64,000 bases of DNA from an uncultured Anaeroplasmataceae bacterium (lineage in GTDB: Bacteria; Bacillota_I; Bacilli_A; Acholeplasmatales; Anaeroplasmataceae): positions 1 through 64,000 of the forward strand of contig CATKXV010000010.1 of assembly GCA_949840955.1 (NCBI GenBank), given 5' to 3'. The translations under genes were made by a program, and so were the position numbers. Positions 7,954 to 17,389 of this stretch are shown here, one piece after another (the stretch's first letter is position 1; the number at the start of each line of letters is the position of its first letter). Under the pieces are notes generated by a model. That model was given only the letters and a program-made list of their open reading frames with translations, searched no databases and had not been told where the DNA came from.

Positions 7954-9039
7954 ATGAAAATTGTAGGAACCATTGTAGAATATAATCCTCTACATACGGG
8001 ACATATTTATGCAATAGAGGAAATAAAAAAGCAAAGTCAGGCCGATGTTTTGGTTGCAGTAATTTCTGGAAATTTTACGATGCGAGGAGATTTATCCTTA
8101 TTTGATAAATTTGAAAAAACGAGGCAAGCGTTACGAGCAGGAATTGATTTGGTTATTGAGCTTCCCTTTGTTTGTGCTGTTCAAAATGCAGATTTTTTCG
8201 CAAATAATGCCATACAGCTTCTTCATTTAGCTCATGTATCTGAGGTATGGATTGGTTCTGAAGCAAACAACCCAAGCCTTTATGATGCCTATTATCAAAA
8301 GTGGCTTGAGCCTGAATCACAAAAGAAAATTAAAGAACTCATAGCCTTAGGAAAATCCTATAAAGAGGCAACTGCTTCTATCATCCAGCTATCAAGTAAT
8401 GATATATTAGGCTTTAGCTACTATAAAGCAATTCAAAAAAATAACCTTCCCATCAGCCTACATACAATAAAAAGAATTGGAAGCTTTGATTCCTTAAAAG
8501 CAGAGCAATTTGCTTCTGCCTACGCGATAAGAAGTGATTTATCCCTAATGAATACCTATTGCCCACCCTATGTTCAGTCAAAGTTTATCCGAGATAAAAC
8601 TCTTTTATTTCCATTTCTTAAATATCAAATTATGAATTCAAGCATAAATGATCTTAGAAATATAGGCTTTGTAGAAGAAGGTCTAGAGCACAAGGTTAAA
8701 GAAATTTTTGCCTTTGCTTCTATAGATGCATTTGTAGAATACCTCTCTACAAAGCGGTATACCAAAAGTAGAATCCAAAGAATGCTAGCTTATATTTTAT
8801 TCAATATTAAAAAGGATGATATACCAACGGATTTGAATTTTTTAAGAATCCTAGGCTATTCAAGAATGGGACAAGCCCATTTAGGGTCAATAAAAAAGAA
8901 AGCCTCAATTTTTACCAATATAAAAGAAGGCTTACATCCAATTTTGGATATTGAAATCAAAATTTCAAAAATTATGGATATCATCTATTCTTCTTCCTTA
9001 ATGAAGAAAGAGCAGGGAAAACCCATAGAAAAAGACTAG
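7954..9039 (+). CDS. tmcAL: tRNA(Met) cytidine acetate ligase (YlbM/TmcAL)
   Basis: 361 aa. Activates acetate with ATP and acetylates C34 of elongator tRNA-Met. The N-terminal nucleotidyltransferase-like segment has IVEYNPLHTGH and SGNFTMRGD, typical of this family. The middle has DILGFSYYKAI. A GTG at 7945 is in frame, but it overlaps the AGGTGA ribosome site, so ATG 7954 is preferred. It is shorter at the C-terminus than the Bacillus protein (about 415 aa). It converges on the Nudix gene with a shared terminator. Confidence 0.9.
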   Translation: MKIVGTIVEYNPLHTGHIYAIEEIKKQSQADVLVAVISGNFTMRGDLSLFDKFEKTRQALRAGIDLVIELPFVCAVQNADFFANNAIQLLHLAHVSEVWIGSEANNPSLYDAYYQKWLEPESQKKIKELIALGKSYKEATASIIQLSSNDILGFSYYKAIQKNNLPISLHTIKRIGSFDSLKAEQFASAYAIRSDLSLMNTYCPPYVQSKFIRDKTLLFPFLKYQIMNSSINDLRNIGFVEEGLEHKVKEIFAFASIDAFVEYLSTKRYTKSRIQRMLAYILFNIKKDDIPTDLNFLRILGYSRMGQAHLGSIKKKASIFTNIKEGLHPILDIEIKISKIMDIIYSSSLMKKEQGKPIEKD

Positions 9040-9066
9040 TTCATTGATAGACTAGCCCTTTTTTAT
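9033..9066. terminator. Weak bidirectional terminator between tmcAL and nudF
   Basis: CTAGT (9036-9040) and ACTAG (9051-9055) form a short stem. T-rich tracts follow on each strand, and both stop codons lie in or beside the stem. Confidence 0.5.
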
Positions 9067-9594
9067 AATTTTATGCTGTTGAATTAAATAGGAATGAATT
9101 GCACATATAGTTTTTGCATCTCGTATAATTCCTTGTTCTATCATATGAACGACTTCCTCTAAATCTATCCATATAGGATCTATGACCTCATCTTCATCAA
9201 GATGAGGCTTTGTTTTAATAAATTGAGTTACAAGATAAATATATATTTTTTCATCTGTATAGCCTACGGTTGGATAAATGGTAGTTAAATAGCTTAAATT
9301 GATCGCCTGATTTCCTGTTTCCTCCTCAAATTCTCTAAACGCTGCTGCCATAGGATCCTCATTTTCTTCAAGCTTTCCAGCAGGGATTTCATAGAGCACC
9401 TCATTATAGGCATACCGAAATTGACGAATCAAAAGAACCTTTTCCTCTTCTGTTACACATAGGATTGCAGCTCCACCATGATGCCGAACAATCTCTCTAT
9501 AGGCTAATTTCCCATTTTCACATTCAACTTGATCTAGTTCAAGCCGTAATATTCTTCCTTGATATAGTACTTTTCTATTCAAAAATTTTTCCAT
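9052..9594 (-). CDS. nudF: Nudix hydrolase, ADP-ribose pyrophosphatase type
   Basis: 180 aa. Hydrolyses ADP-ribose to AMP and ribose 5-phosphate; the exact substrate is inferred from the subfamily. The Nudix box is complete: G-x5-E-x7-REFEEETG, starting at the GKLEENE segment. The preceding AILCVTEEEKVLLIRQFR and the YEIPAG segment are typical of the ADPR-pyrophosphatase subgroup. It follows the MATE gene by 4 bases and is probably co-transcribed with it. Confidence 0.9.
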   Translation of the reverse strand: MEKFLNRKVLYQGRILRLELDQVECENGKLAYREIVRHHGGAAILCVTEEEKVLLIRQFRYAYNEVLYEIPAGKLEENEDPMAAAFREFEEETGNQAINLSYLTTIYPTVGYTDEKIYIYLVTQFIKTKPHLDEDEVIDPIWIDLEEVVHMIEQGIIRDAKTICAIHSYLIQQHKIIKKG

Positions 9595-9598
9595 AGCT

Positions 9599-11116
9599 TT
9601 ACTCCTCTTTTCTTACTTCCTCTTCTATAGTAAGCTTATTCTTTGAAGCTAAATACATTCCATGATACCCTTTTTTCTTTATTTGAATTAAAAACAGAAT
9701 AAGGCATATAATACTCATCAATGCGATACAAATATTAGAAATTCCCATAGATAAGCCTGCGCATTCAACTCCAAGCTGTGGAAATCCATAAAGTAAAATT
9801 AACAGCAGTGGAATTCTAAATACAAAGGCTCTTGCAATATTAATGATCATGGTTAGCTTAGTCTTTCCAAAGCCATACAAAACCCCTAGAACTGCGGAAT
9901 TAATTGCTAGAGCTGGAATGGACCATGAATCATAGTTATGTATCATTTTAACATATTTCATAAACTCTTCTGCATGAGCTGGATCCTGATCTTGACTATA
10001 TAGTCCAATAAGAGAGCTTTGGAAAATAAAACGGATGCATATCCAACCTATCATTCCTATAATAAAGGATATAATAAAGGATTTGAAAAAGCATTCTAAA
10101 GCACGCTTTAAATTTCTATTCCCTAAATTTTGAGAAATGATAGTAGATTCTGTTTCTTCAAAGGCACTTATTGGAGTAGTCGCAATTCCATCTAGATTAT
10201 TCGATACAGATAGTGCTCCTACAACCAAACCAGCAGAGGCCTCTGCCCCAGCAACGGCTATTGGATCAGTAATATCAATTTGAGATTTCAAAATTTCTAG
10301 ATACCGTGCACCAAAGATGGTGTTTACTGCAACCTTCCCAAAGGAAAAGACAAATTTCCCAATAAAGATAGGAATAGAAAGAATTAAGATCGGCTTAACA
10401 TATTTCCATGAAAAGCTAAATTGCTTAACGCTAATTCGAAATATATTATTTTTACGAAGCATAAAGGCACCTAATATGATAAATAAGGTAATTTGAGAGA
10501 TAAGCGTTGCAACTGCTATCCATATAATATGATTCACATGGAAAACGTAAATGAATAATACGTTTAGGACAAGCTTAATCCCCATAGTAATAAAATTCAA
10601 ATAGAAAATGGATTTGGTATTCCCTTTGGATTTTTGTAAGGCAATAAAGACATTATTAAACGCTACAAAAACAAGCTCAATAATTTGAATAATAAAATAT
10701 CCTGTTGATGCCGATGCTTGGACATTAGAGATACCAGACATTTTACAAATAGGATAAGCTAAGGGTATACAAAAAACAACTAAAACACCTGCAACTAAAA
10801 GAACCATTGTAAATAATACATTCGCGTATTTCCGTGCTTCTTTAAAATCACCTGCTCCAAAGCATCGTGCAACTAAAATTGCCCCTCCTGCTGCAAGCCC
10901 TGAGCCAAAGGACGACAATAAATTCTTAATTTGTCCTAACGCTGCAACAGATGAAACAGAATCTGTTGATATTTCATTAGCAAAAATACTATCTACTAGA
11001 TTATACAAAGAATTAAACAAATTATAAATGAACAATGGCGCACATATAGCAAGAATGACCTTCCACATATTTCCATTTAATATTTGAGTTCTTCTTTTCT
11101 CATCTATCCTTGACAT
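9599..11116 (-). CDS. MATE-family efflux transporter
   Basis: 505 aa with about twelve hydrophobic segments. Probably exports cationic drugs or metabolites using a sodium or proton gradient. The family signature appears in the first third (SGLAAGGAILVARCFGAGD and the ARKYAN helix) and again after the midpoint (the ESTIISQNLGNRN segment), reflecting the two-lobe fold. An internal loop in the middle is slightly longer than usual. It is the first gene of an operon with nudF. The substrate cannot be read from the sequence. A second, unrelated MATE gene lies at 48355. Confidence 0.88.
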   Translation of the reverse strand: MSRIDEKRRTQILNGNMWKVILAICAPLFIYNLFNSLYNLVDSIFANEISTDSVSSVAALGQIKNLLSSFGSGLAAGGAILVARCFGAGDFKEARKYANVLFTMVLLVAGVLVVFCIPLAYPICKMSGISNVQASASTGYFIIQIIELVFVAFNNVFIALQKSKGNTKSIFYLNFITMGIKLVLNVLFIYVFHVNHIIWIAVATLISQITLFIILGAFMLRKNNIFRISVKQFSFSWKYVKPILILSIPIFIGKFVFSFGKVAVNTIFGARYLEILKSQIDITDPIAVAGAEASAGLVVGALSVSNNLDGIATTPISAFEETESTIISQNLGNRNLKRALECFFKSFIISFIIGMIGWICIRFIFQSSLIGLYSQDQDPAHAEEFMKYVKMIHNYDSWSIPALAINSAVLGVLYGFGKTKLTMIINIARAFVFRIPLLLILLYGFPQLGVECAGLSMGISNICIALMSIICLILFLIQIKKKGYHGMYLASKNKLTIEEEVRKEE

Positions 11117-11283
11117 TTTTCTTACCTCTTTATATCTTCATTATACGCTTATTCATGATTAAAGTAGGAAAAATTTGCACAAACATTCTATGAAGAATTT
11201 ATATGAAAACATTTTCAATCATCTGAATTATAAAATAGTGATAAAATTATACTGTTCACTTTTAGAAAGGACGAGTGAGAGTT

Positions 11284-12576
11284 ATGTTTTTAGAGGTTGC
11301 AAAAGGGATTGAAGCATTTGAAGTATTATTACCCTTAGCACTAATTTTATTCTTATCAAAATTATTGAGCATTGGTTGTAGAAAAATAGGACTTCCTCAA
11401 GTAGTAGGGATGCTTTTAACAGGAATTCTATTAGGACTTATTACCCTAATTCCGAATCAACCCATATTTAACGATACAGCAATGGCAGGTATTAATTTTA
11501 TAGCAGAAATCGGTGTGATTCTAATCATGTTTTCGGCAGGTATTGAAACCGATTTAAAGCAAATCAAGGCTACTGGAGTTTCTGCAACGGTTATAACACT
11601 ACTAGGAGTATTTGTTCCATTGCTTTTAGGCTTTGGTGTAGCAGGAATCCTACCTGGTGGTTTTGGAAAGGAATATATCCTAAGAAACTTATTCTATGGT
11701 GTGATTTTAACTGCAACATCCGTATCTGTAACTGTGGCTACCCTAAAGGAATTAGGAAAATTAAATTCAAAAATTGGTACAGCTATCGTTTCAGCAGCGA
11801 TTCTAGATGACATTCTAGGCGTAATCATCCTATCTGTTGTTGTATCTTTGAATCAAGCATTAACCAATACATCAGATCATTTAGCTATAGACATTTTGAT
11901 TGTTTTTGGAAAAACCATTGGCTTCTTTGTATTTGCGATTGTATTGGGAATTGCATTTAGAATTTTATTTAAAAAATTGAGCCAAAAATATGGGCATCAC
12001 AGAAGATTACCCATCTTTGGTATTGCTATAGCCTTCTTCTTTTCCTATGCAGCAGAGGAATGGTTTGGAATTGCAGATATAACAGGAGCCTTCTTTGCTG
12101 GGCTAATGCTATCTGGTGGAAAAGATGCAGAATACATTGAGCGAAGAACAGATATCGCATCCTATATGCTTTTTACCCCTGTGTTTTTTGCTAAAGTAGG
12201 CTTGACAAGCTTATCTAGCTTTAGTCAAATTGATTCAACATTTATTCTATTTGGATTTTTATTCATCCTAGCAGGAATTATTGGAAAGCTGTTTGGATGT
12301 GGTTTGGGAGCAAAGCTCACCAAAAACTCATGGAAGGATGCTTATCGCTGTGGACTTGGAATGATGTGTAGAGCAGAGGTATGCTTAATTTGTGCAAATA
12401 AGGGAATCTCAGCAGGAATTATTTCAGCCTCTATTCAGCCCTTCATCCTTTGTATTATTCTAATCACTTCCTTTATTACTCCTGTTCTTCTTAAGCAAAG
12501 CTATAAAAATGAAATTCCACAGGAAATATCTACCGATTTGGTATCAAATGAAAATAACCCTAAATTAGAAGCCTAA
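11284..12576 (+). CDS. Cation/proton antiporter, CPA2 family
   Basis: About 430 aa with 12-13 membrane segments. The AILDDILGVI segment in the fifth-sixth helix region carries the paired aspartates (about 175-176) typical of electrogenic Na+/H+ antiporters of the NapA/CPA2 type. No C-terminal regulatory (TrkA/RCK) domain is present. The start is uncertain: GTG 11275 lies only 3 bases from the AAAGGA site, while ATG 11284 has a looser 12-base spacing. I prefer the ATG because it begins a normal family N-terminus. Transcribed alone. Confidence 0.87.
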   Translation: MFLEVAKGIEAFEVLLPLALILFLSKLLSIGCRKIGLPQVVGMLLTGILLGLITLIPNQPIFNDTAMAGINFIAEIGVILIMFSAGIETDLKQIKATGVSATVITLLGVFVPLLLGFGVAGILPGGFGKEYILRNLFYGVILTATSVSVTVATLKELGKLNSKIGTAIVSAAILDDILGVIILSVVVSLNQALTNTSDHLAIDILIVFGKTIGFFVFAIVLGIAFRILFKKLSQKYGHHRRLPIFGIAIAFFFSYAAEEWFGIADITGAFFAGLMLSGGKDAEYIERRTDIASYMLFTPVFFAKVGLTSLSSFSQIDSTFILFGFLFILAGIIGKLFGCGLGAKLTKNSWKDAYRCGLGMMCRAEVCLICANKGISAGIISASIQPFILCIILITSFITPVLLKQSYKNEIPQEISTDLVSNENNPKLEA

Positions 12577-12602
12577 GACTTGTAATTTAGGGTTTTTCTT
12601 TT
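12558..12602 (+). terminator. Terminator of the antiporter gene
   Basis: A perfect 10-bp stem (12558-12567 with 12583-12592) is followed by TTTTTCTTTTT. The antiporter stop codon is in the loop. Confidence 0.85.
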
Positions 12603-12898
12603 TAACCTAAAACTTCATTGACTATGTCAGGAAATAACTCTATAAACTCCTTAGATGTCATTTCCTCATGGTCATATATCACTTTTTTAGTTGCTATAAA
12701 ACCAGTTTTCGTGTTAATGATAAGCTGATAGTCAAATACAGACTGTACGCCTCCATAGGGTAAAAGCTGCATGGTTATTGGTCCATAATACCGATAAACA
12801 TCAAGTAAAATGAGTTCTTTACCCTTATAGGCAGTATATAGATCTGTACCTATAGCTATTTCATTGTTAAAATCTACATTTTGATTTATAAATTGCAT
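12602..12898 (-). CDS. Hypothetical protein, 98 aa
   Basis: 98 aa, soluble, no signal peptide, not recognised. It has alternating short strands, including a GPITMQLLPYGG turn, and an acidic C-terminal helix (SKEFIELFPDIVNEVL), which reads like a small all-beta domain with one helix. It abuts the next upstream gene: its start codon is one base from that gene's stop codon, so the two are almost certainly co-translated. A role with the membrane protein upstream is inferred from context only. Confidence 0.7.
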   Translation of the reverse strand: MQFINQNVDFNNEIAIGTDLYTAYKGKELILLDVYRYYGPITMQLLPYGGVQSVFDYQLIINTKTGFIATKKVIYDHEEMTSKEFIELFPDIVNEVLG

Positions 12899-13750
12899 TT
12901 ATTTTCTTCCTTTGAATAATGTATTGAATGGTTCAGCCTCATAAGGAGGAACTAAAATTTGAAAAGCTTCAGAATTTAAATTTACCTCAATGCAAAAATA
13001 TGAATTTGCTTCAAAGTGTCTTATCGGAAACCTTCCTATTCTCACCTGATAAAATGATGGCTTCTCCTTCTTATGCCAAAGCTTAAAGGAATAGGTTTCG
13101 TTGACCTCTTCCACCTTTTTTATACTTTCTAGAGGGATTCCTATTACATCAAATAAATCAGCAAAGCATAGCATATCCTTTTCAATAAAAGCATTTAAAA
13201 CGACATTATGATATAGAATATGCTTAGGTTGATGAATTTCTGTATCCTTTTTTAGAACCTGATAGGATAAGACCTCCATTGAAACAGCATTTTCTGGAAC
13301 TCCTAGATATTCTTTAGATAGCTTTAAAATGGAATCAAAGATATCCTCCGCCTTATTTTGTGTTTTATCCTGTTTCATTTTTTTTCGGTAAACTTGTCCT
13401 AAAATTATGGAAAAAACCAAAATAACTAAGCTTATAAGAAAAATAATACAAAGCCATAAATTTTTCTTAAGAAACTCCTGAAAGCTGTTATGCTCATTGG
13501 AAATCAAAGCAACAGTAAGGAAAATAAAGCTCAAAAGGAACAAAGAAGTACATATGCGGCTTAAGGCATAAATCCACTTTGGCGGTAAAAGCCTTTGCCG
13601 GGTGGTTTGAAAGGATTTACTCATAGAATGAATCTTTTCCTCTTGTTTTTTGGATACCTGTCTAAGAATATATCTCTTATATTCAGGCTCTATCGTATTA
13701 TTTTTTTTATTTCCCACAATACAAAATAGATTTTTCAAATTCAATACCAC
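12899..13750 (-). CDS. Hypothetical membrane protein with two transmembrane helices
   Basis: Up to 283 aa. A basic N-terminal cytoplasmic segment, two adjacent membrane helices (roughly residues 63-83 and 96-118), and a cytoplasmic C-terminal domain of about 150 residues. The family is not recognised; the C-terminal part is strand-rich and may be a regulatory domain. The GTG start at 13750 overlaps an AAGGTGG ribosome site. A TTG four codons later is better spaced, so the true start may be at 13738. It sits 9 bases after the L15-like membrane gene, in the same operon. Confidence 0.65.
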   Translation of the reverse strand: MVLNLKNLFCIVGNKKNNTIEPEYKRYILRQVSKKQEEKIHSMSKSFQTTRQRLLPPKWIYALSRICTSLFLLSFIFLTVALISNEHNSFQEFLKKNLWLCIIFLISLVILVFSIILGQVYRKKMKQDKTQNKAEDIFDSILKLSKEYLGVPENAVSMEVLSYQVLKKDTEIHQPKHILYHNVVLNAFIEKDMLCFADLFDVIGIPLESIKKVEEVNETYSFKLWHKKEKPSFYQVRIGRFPIRHFEANSYFCIEVNLNSEAFQILVPPYEAEPFNTLFKGRK

Positions 13751-13759
13751 CTTTTATTC

Positions 13760-14905
13760 CTATTTGCTTCTTCTAGCTTCTCCACCTGTTAAAATAATCA
13801 TTTTTATCGCATCTAAGGAATAATCCTGTGCCTCTACAATTAAAGGCTTATCTAGGCTTCCTCTTGCCAAAACCTTGACATAGTCTACTTTAGCACCAAT
13901 CAGCTTCTTGTCCTTCAAGGCTTCTAAATTAACATAATCGTTTGGTTCAAATGCTTTAGACAAGGTATCAATGTTAATGATATCCTTTTTCGTATAAACT
14001 CTATCCGCCAAGCCCTCAACCTCTTCTACATATTCTAATACAGATTCATCTGTAATTAAGGTTTTTGCTTCTTGAATTGTTATATTCTTTCGAATAATAT
14101 CCTCCACATTAGCTTGCTTTAAAGTTACACCCTCTTCTATATCATCTGAGGTATATACTTTGATAAGATTTTCTTCAATCAATTCTTCCTTTGTTCGTTT
14201 AGGGATTATAATCTCCTCAGCTTCAATTTCTTTAGCCTCAAGATTTTCTCTTGCAAAAAGTAAATCAAATAGCTCTAATGCATATTTTTGTTTTCTTTCA
14301 GAAGATAATTTGATTAGTGTTGGAACCTTTACAAAACGTTTAATTTCACTTAAATCAATGATTCTATATTTGGTATCCTCAAATTCCTTTGGATCTAAAG
14401 CATAGGCAACACATAGCTTTTTTCCTTTAAATACAAGCATAGCGTAAGTATTTCTTCCTAAATAAATACGTTCCTGCTTCCAACTAATTGAGGTTTTTAC
14501 ACCATAGGATTTTACATAATGAATCAATTTTTTATATTCCTCTTGAACCTCTACTGAGGATAGGATAAGCTTTGCCTTAAAGCTATAATTATACTGTACA
14601 AAGATTTGTCTTCCATTGACAACCTCTACACTTCGTTCAGGCTGTTCCTCCTCTGTAAAGGATTCCTCTTCCTCCTGCTCCTCTTCTACTACTGGCTCAG
14701 GCTGAACTTCAGTGATATGTGGCTCCTGTTGGACAGGCTCAAGAATCTCCTTTGGTTCCTCTATCCTTGCTTCCTGGATGGATGATGCTTCTTTAAGCTT
14801 CTTATTTTTATTTTTACTTTTTCTAGAAACACAAAATACTAGTACTCCTAAAAGAAGAATGAATGCAGCAACTGCACCGATAATTATAATTTGTTCTGTA
14901 GTCAT
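13760..14905 (-). CDS. Membrane-anchored protein with ribosomal-protein-L15-like C-terminal domain
   Basis: 381 aa. One N-terminal membrane helix (5-26) and a basic stop-transfer (RKSKNKNKK). Then comes a glutamate-rich linker (47-92), an uncharacterised alpha/beta domain (about 102-218) and a middle segment with short helical repeats. The C-terminal domain (about 308-378) resembles the core of ribosomal protein L15 (KVLARG...PLIVEAQDYSLDA...ILTGG). Known biology gives no function for this arrangement, and the L15 resemblance is by eye. First gene of a three-gene operon of unknown envelope proteins, downstream of ligD. Confidence 0.75.
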   Translation of the reverse strand: MTTEQIIIIGAVAAFILLLGVLVFCVSRKSKNKNKKLKEASSIQEARIEEPKEILEPVQQEPHITEVQPEPVVEEEQEEEESFTEEEQPERSVEVVNGRQIFVQYNYSFKAKLILSSVEVQEEYKKLIHYVKSYGVKTSISWKQERIYLGRNTYAMLVFKGKKLCVAYALDPKEFEDTKYRIIDLSEIKRFVKVPTLIKLSSERKQKYALELFDLLFARENLEAKEIEAEEIIIPKRTKEELIEENLIKVYTSDDIEEGVTLKQANVEDIIRKNITIQEAKTLITDESVLEYVEEVEGLADRVYTKKDIINIDTLSKAFEPNDYVNLEALKDKKLIGAKVDYVKVLARGSLDKPLIVEAQDYSLDAIKMIILTGGEARRSK

Positions 14906-14981
14906 TTTTCAGTTCCTCCCTGATATTTTTTACATAATCCTATTATATCAAATTTGACTTGAAAAATCTACACCATTCCAC

Positions 14982-15926
14982 TTAAATTTCACGAATACAA
15001 TCTTTTGCCTCTTTATCAAAGCGTAATCCTTTCCATACAGGCTGCCTCATAGATTTGGCCTTTGTCTGCTGCATATAATGGGCTGTACCAACAAGCTCGG
15101 GTTTCATCCATATCACATTAGAAAATCCCTCTACTGTAGGTAAAGAAAGCCGATTGTTTTTAGCAAATTCTAGAATAAGTTCCTTTTCTTTTGCAGAAAT
15201 ACCTAGAAAAACCTTCCCACGATAGCAAAGCTGATAAGATGAATTATAATATCCCAGCAATAAATCCTTTAGCTTTCCTTCTTCATCCTGTTGATATCCT
15301 AATATAATTAAATCCTCATCCACCATAGCCTTTATTTTCTGCCAATCCTTCGTTCTTTTTCCAAAAAAATATAGGCTATTCTTTTTTTTGCCAACAATCC
15401 CCTCTAAGGAATTTTCCTTAACCAAATGAAAGAATTGAATTCCATTTTTAAATATAAATCGAGATAGGCTTATACTTTTATTTTCTTTAATACACTTAGA
15501 AAGAATTTCTTTTCTTTGAAGCAAGGGAAGCTTGGTTAAATCGGTATCATTTCTATAAAGAATATCAAACGCCACATAATGAACTGGAAGACGCTGGCTT
15601 GCTATTCTTATTTTAAAGGGGTCTGACATAAGACTTCTTTTTTGTAAACTAAAGAAATCAGGCTTTCCATTTTTTAATACAATGATTTCTCCATCCAAAA
15701 TTACAGTATCCTTCGTACTTGTCATAATATCTGCTAATTCTGGATAAATTTCTGTTACATCCTTATTCCTTTTATTTCTTAGGGACAAAGACTTTTGTCC
15801 TATATAAGCAATACATCTTATTCCATCTAGCTTTAATTCAAAGATAGAATCCTCATCATCATAGGGCTCTACCTCATGGGAAATAAGCATAGGCAGGATG
15901 CTTTTATCTTGAAAAAGATTAGGCAT
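14982..15926 (-). CDS. ligD: ATP-dependent DNA ligase of the NHEJ pathway (stand-alone ligase domain)
   Basis: 314 aa. Seals double-strand breaks with Ku. Contains the nucleotidyltransferase motif I ELKLDGIR (Lys32 is adenylated), motif IV EGIVGKK, motif V WQKIK, and a C-terminal OB fold. The primase-polymerase and 3'-phosphoesterase domains of full-length LigD are absent, so end processing must come from elsewhere. Its start overlaps the end of ku by 8 bases. Such pairs often act in spores, where no second chromosome is available for recombination; that link is inference here. Confidence 0.92.
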   Translation of the reverse strand: MPNLFQDKSILPMLISHEVEPYDDEDSIFELKLDGIRCIAYIGQKSLSLRNKRNKDVTEIYPELADIMTSTKDTVILDGEIIVLKNGKPDFFSLQKRSLMSDPFKIRIASQRLPVHYVAFDILYRNDTDLTKLPLLQRKEILSKCIKENKSISLSRFIFKNGIQFFHLVKENSLEGIVGKKKNSLYFFGKRTKDWQKIKAMVDEDLIILGYQQDEEGKLKDLLLGYYNSSYQLCYRGKVFLGISAKEKELILEFAKNNRLSLPTVEGFSNVIWMKPELVGTAHYMQQTKAKSMRQPVWKGLRFDKEAKDCIREI

Positions 15927-16734
15927 TTGCTCTTGGCCGTTCCTTTTTCTTTGGAGGAACTATCCTTTTTTTGGGAGCGGAATACTCATCTAGGCTTGCC
16001 TTTAATGCATCCATTAAATCCGTTATTTTAGGTTCTGCTTCATGAGATGCTGAAATGATTTCCTTTCCTTGGATTTTCTCCTGAATGGCATGCTCTAATC
16101 TCTTCTTATACTCATCCTGATAGCTTTCTATTTCTAAAGGCGCACTCATTTGTGAAATCAAGCTTTTTGCCAGCTTCAATTCAGAGGCTTTAACCTCTTC
16201 TTGGATATCCTTGCATGGATTTTTTTTGATTTGAGAAGAAAAGAACAGGGTATTTAATAGCATTTGCCCATCCTTACTTCTCAATAATATCAGCGTTTCC
16301 TTATTCCCTAATATTGTTTTTGCAATACCAGCCTTTTGCTCTTCAGCCATTGCCTCAAGAAGAAGCTGAAATGCTTTTTCTCCACCTGTTGGAACAACAT
16401 AATATGCTTTATCATAGTAGATGGGATCAATCTCATTGAGATAAACAAATTGTTCAATGGTTATGCTTTTATCCTTAGGTGTCTTTATTTTTTCAAAATC
16501 CTCCTCATCAAAAAGAACAAATTTGCCCTCCTCATATTCAAACCCCTTTATAATATCCTCATTTCGAATTTCCTTTTCTGCACAATCGACACAGGTTTTT
16601 TTATACTTTACCCTACTTTTTGTCTTTTTTTCTAGGAGCTTAAAGGAAATTGAATTGTCCATAATTGCTGCATGAAGCGTAATAGGAATATAGACCAATC
16701 CAAAGCTTATGCTTCCCTTATAGCTATATGCCAT
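15919..16734 (-). CDS. ku: Ku protein, DNA end-binding
   Basis: 271 aa. Homodimeric ring protein that binds DNA ends and recruits LigD. It opens with MAYSYKGSISFGLVYIPI, the usual Ku N-terminus, and keeps CVDC(x2)E, the YYVVPTGGEKAF segment and a lysine-rich tail. A longer frame would start at 16770, but ATG 16734 has an ideal GAGGTG site 7 bases upstream and gives the family start. First gene of the ku-ligD pair. In Bacillus these genes are under SigG control; sigG lies in this window, but I see no clear SigG promoter here. Confidence 0.94.
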   Translation of the reverse strand: MAYSYKGSISFGLVYIPITLHAAIMDNSISFKLLEKKTKSRVKYKKTCVDCAEKEIRNEDIIKGFEYEEGKFVLFDEEDFEKIKTPKDKSITIEQFVYLNEIDPIYYDKAYYVVPTGGEKAFQLLLEAMAEEQKAGIAKTILGNKETLILLRSKDGQMLLNTLFFSSQIKKNPCKDIQEEVKASELKLAKSLISQMSAPLEIESYQDEYKKRLEHAIQEKIQGKEIISASHEAEPKITDLMDALKASLDEYSAPKKRIVPPKKKERPRANA

Positions 16735-16801
16735 TGGAATCACCTCTTTTTTATTTTTACCCAATTTCAATTTTTTAAAAAGAAAAATAGCAGGTTTTCT
16801 G

Positions 16802-17389
16802 CTATTCTTCTATATTTTGTTCAATTTTTTCTAAAACAAGATTAATACCTAATTTTGTTTCAGAGGAGGTTAAAATAAAATCATCTCCAGGCAGTAGCTC
16901 CAGAGCCTCCAATATTATTTTTTTATTTTTACCATATTCACTTTTCTTTACCTTGTCTGCCTTTGTTGCTAAAACACAAACCTTTTTATCATAATACTTT
17001 AAATATTTATACATCGTTATATCATCTTGAGTTGGCTTATGTCTAAAATCAACAAGTAAAAAGGCCACCTTCAGCTGTTTGCTGTGAACAATATAATCCT
17101 CTATCATTTTTCCAAAGGATGCCTTCACTGTTTTTGATACATTGGCATAGCCGTATCCTGGAACATCTATAAAATAAAAGGAATCATTTAGATAATAAAT
17201 ATTAAGGGTTTGTGTCTTTCCAGGGTTTGATGAGGTCTTGGCTAGCTTTTTTCGATTGGTTAATGCATTAATAAAAGAAGATTTTCCAACATTTGATCTA
17301 CCACAGAACATAAACTCGGATTGAAGATGTACGGGGATTCCCTCATATTTTACTGCTGATTTAACAAATTCTGCTTTTGTAATTACCAT
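16802..17389 (-). CDS. engB: Ribosome-biogenesis GTPase YsxC/EngB
   Basis: 195 aa. Essential GTPase for large-subunit assembly. G1 GRSNVGKS, G3 DVPGYG, G4 TKADK and the C-terminal TSS G5 are visible, with the NPGKTQT switch region. Length is typical. The start overlaps the stop of the upstream PHP gene by 7 bases, showing translational coupling; the ribosome site is correspondingly weak. Confidence 0.95.
   Translation of the reverse strand: MVITKAEFVKSAVKYEGIPVHLQSEFMFCGRSNVGKSSFINALTNRKKLAKTSSNPGKTQTLNIYYLNDSFYFIDVPGYGYANVSKTVKASFGKMIEDYIVHSKQLKVAFLLVDFRHKPTQDDITMYKYLKYYDKKVCVLATKADKVKKSEYGKNKKIILEALELLPGDDFILTSSETKLGINLVLEKIEQNIEE

Noticed and set aside
14160-14405. Plus-strand open frame opposite the L15-like membrane protein gene
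   Set aside because: Antisense of a long intact minus-strand gene; serine-rich as expected from complementing Glu/Lys codons.
16336-16635. Plus-strand open frames opposite ku
   Set aside because: Antisense of a well-supported Ku gene, no ribosome site and no recognisable domain.
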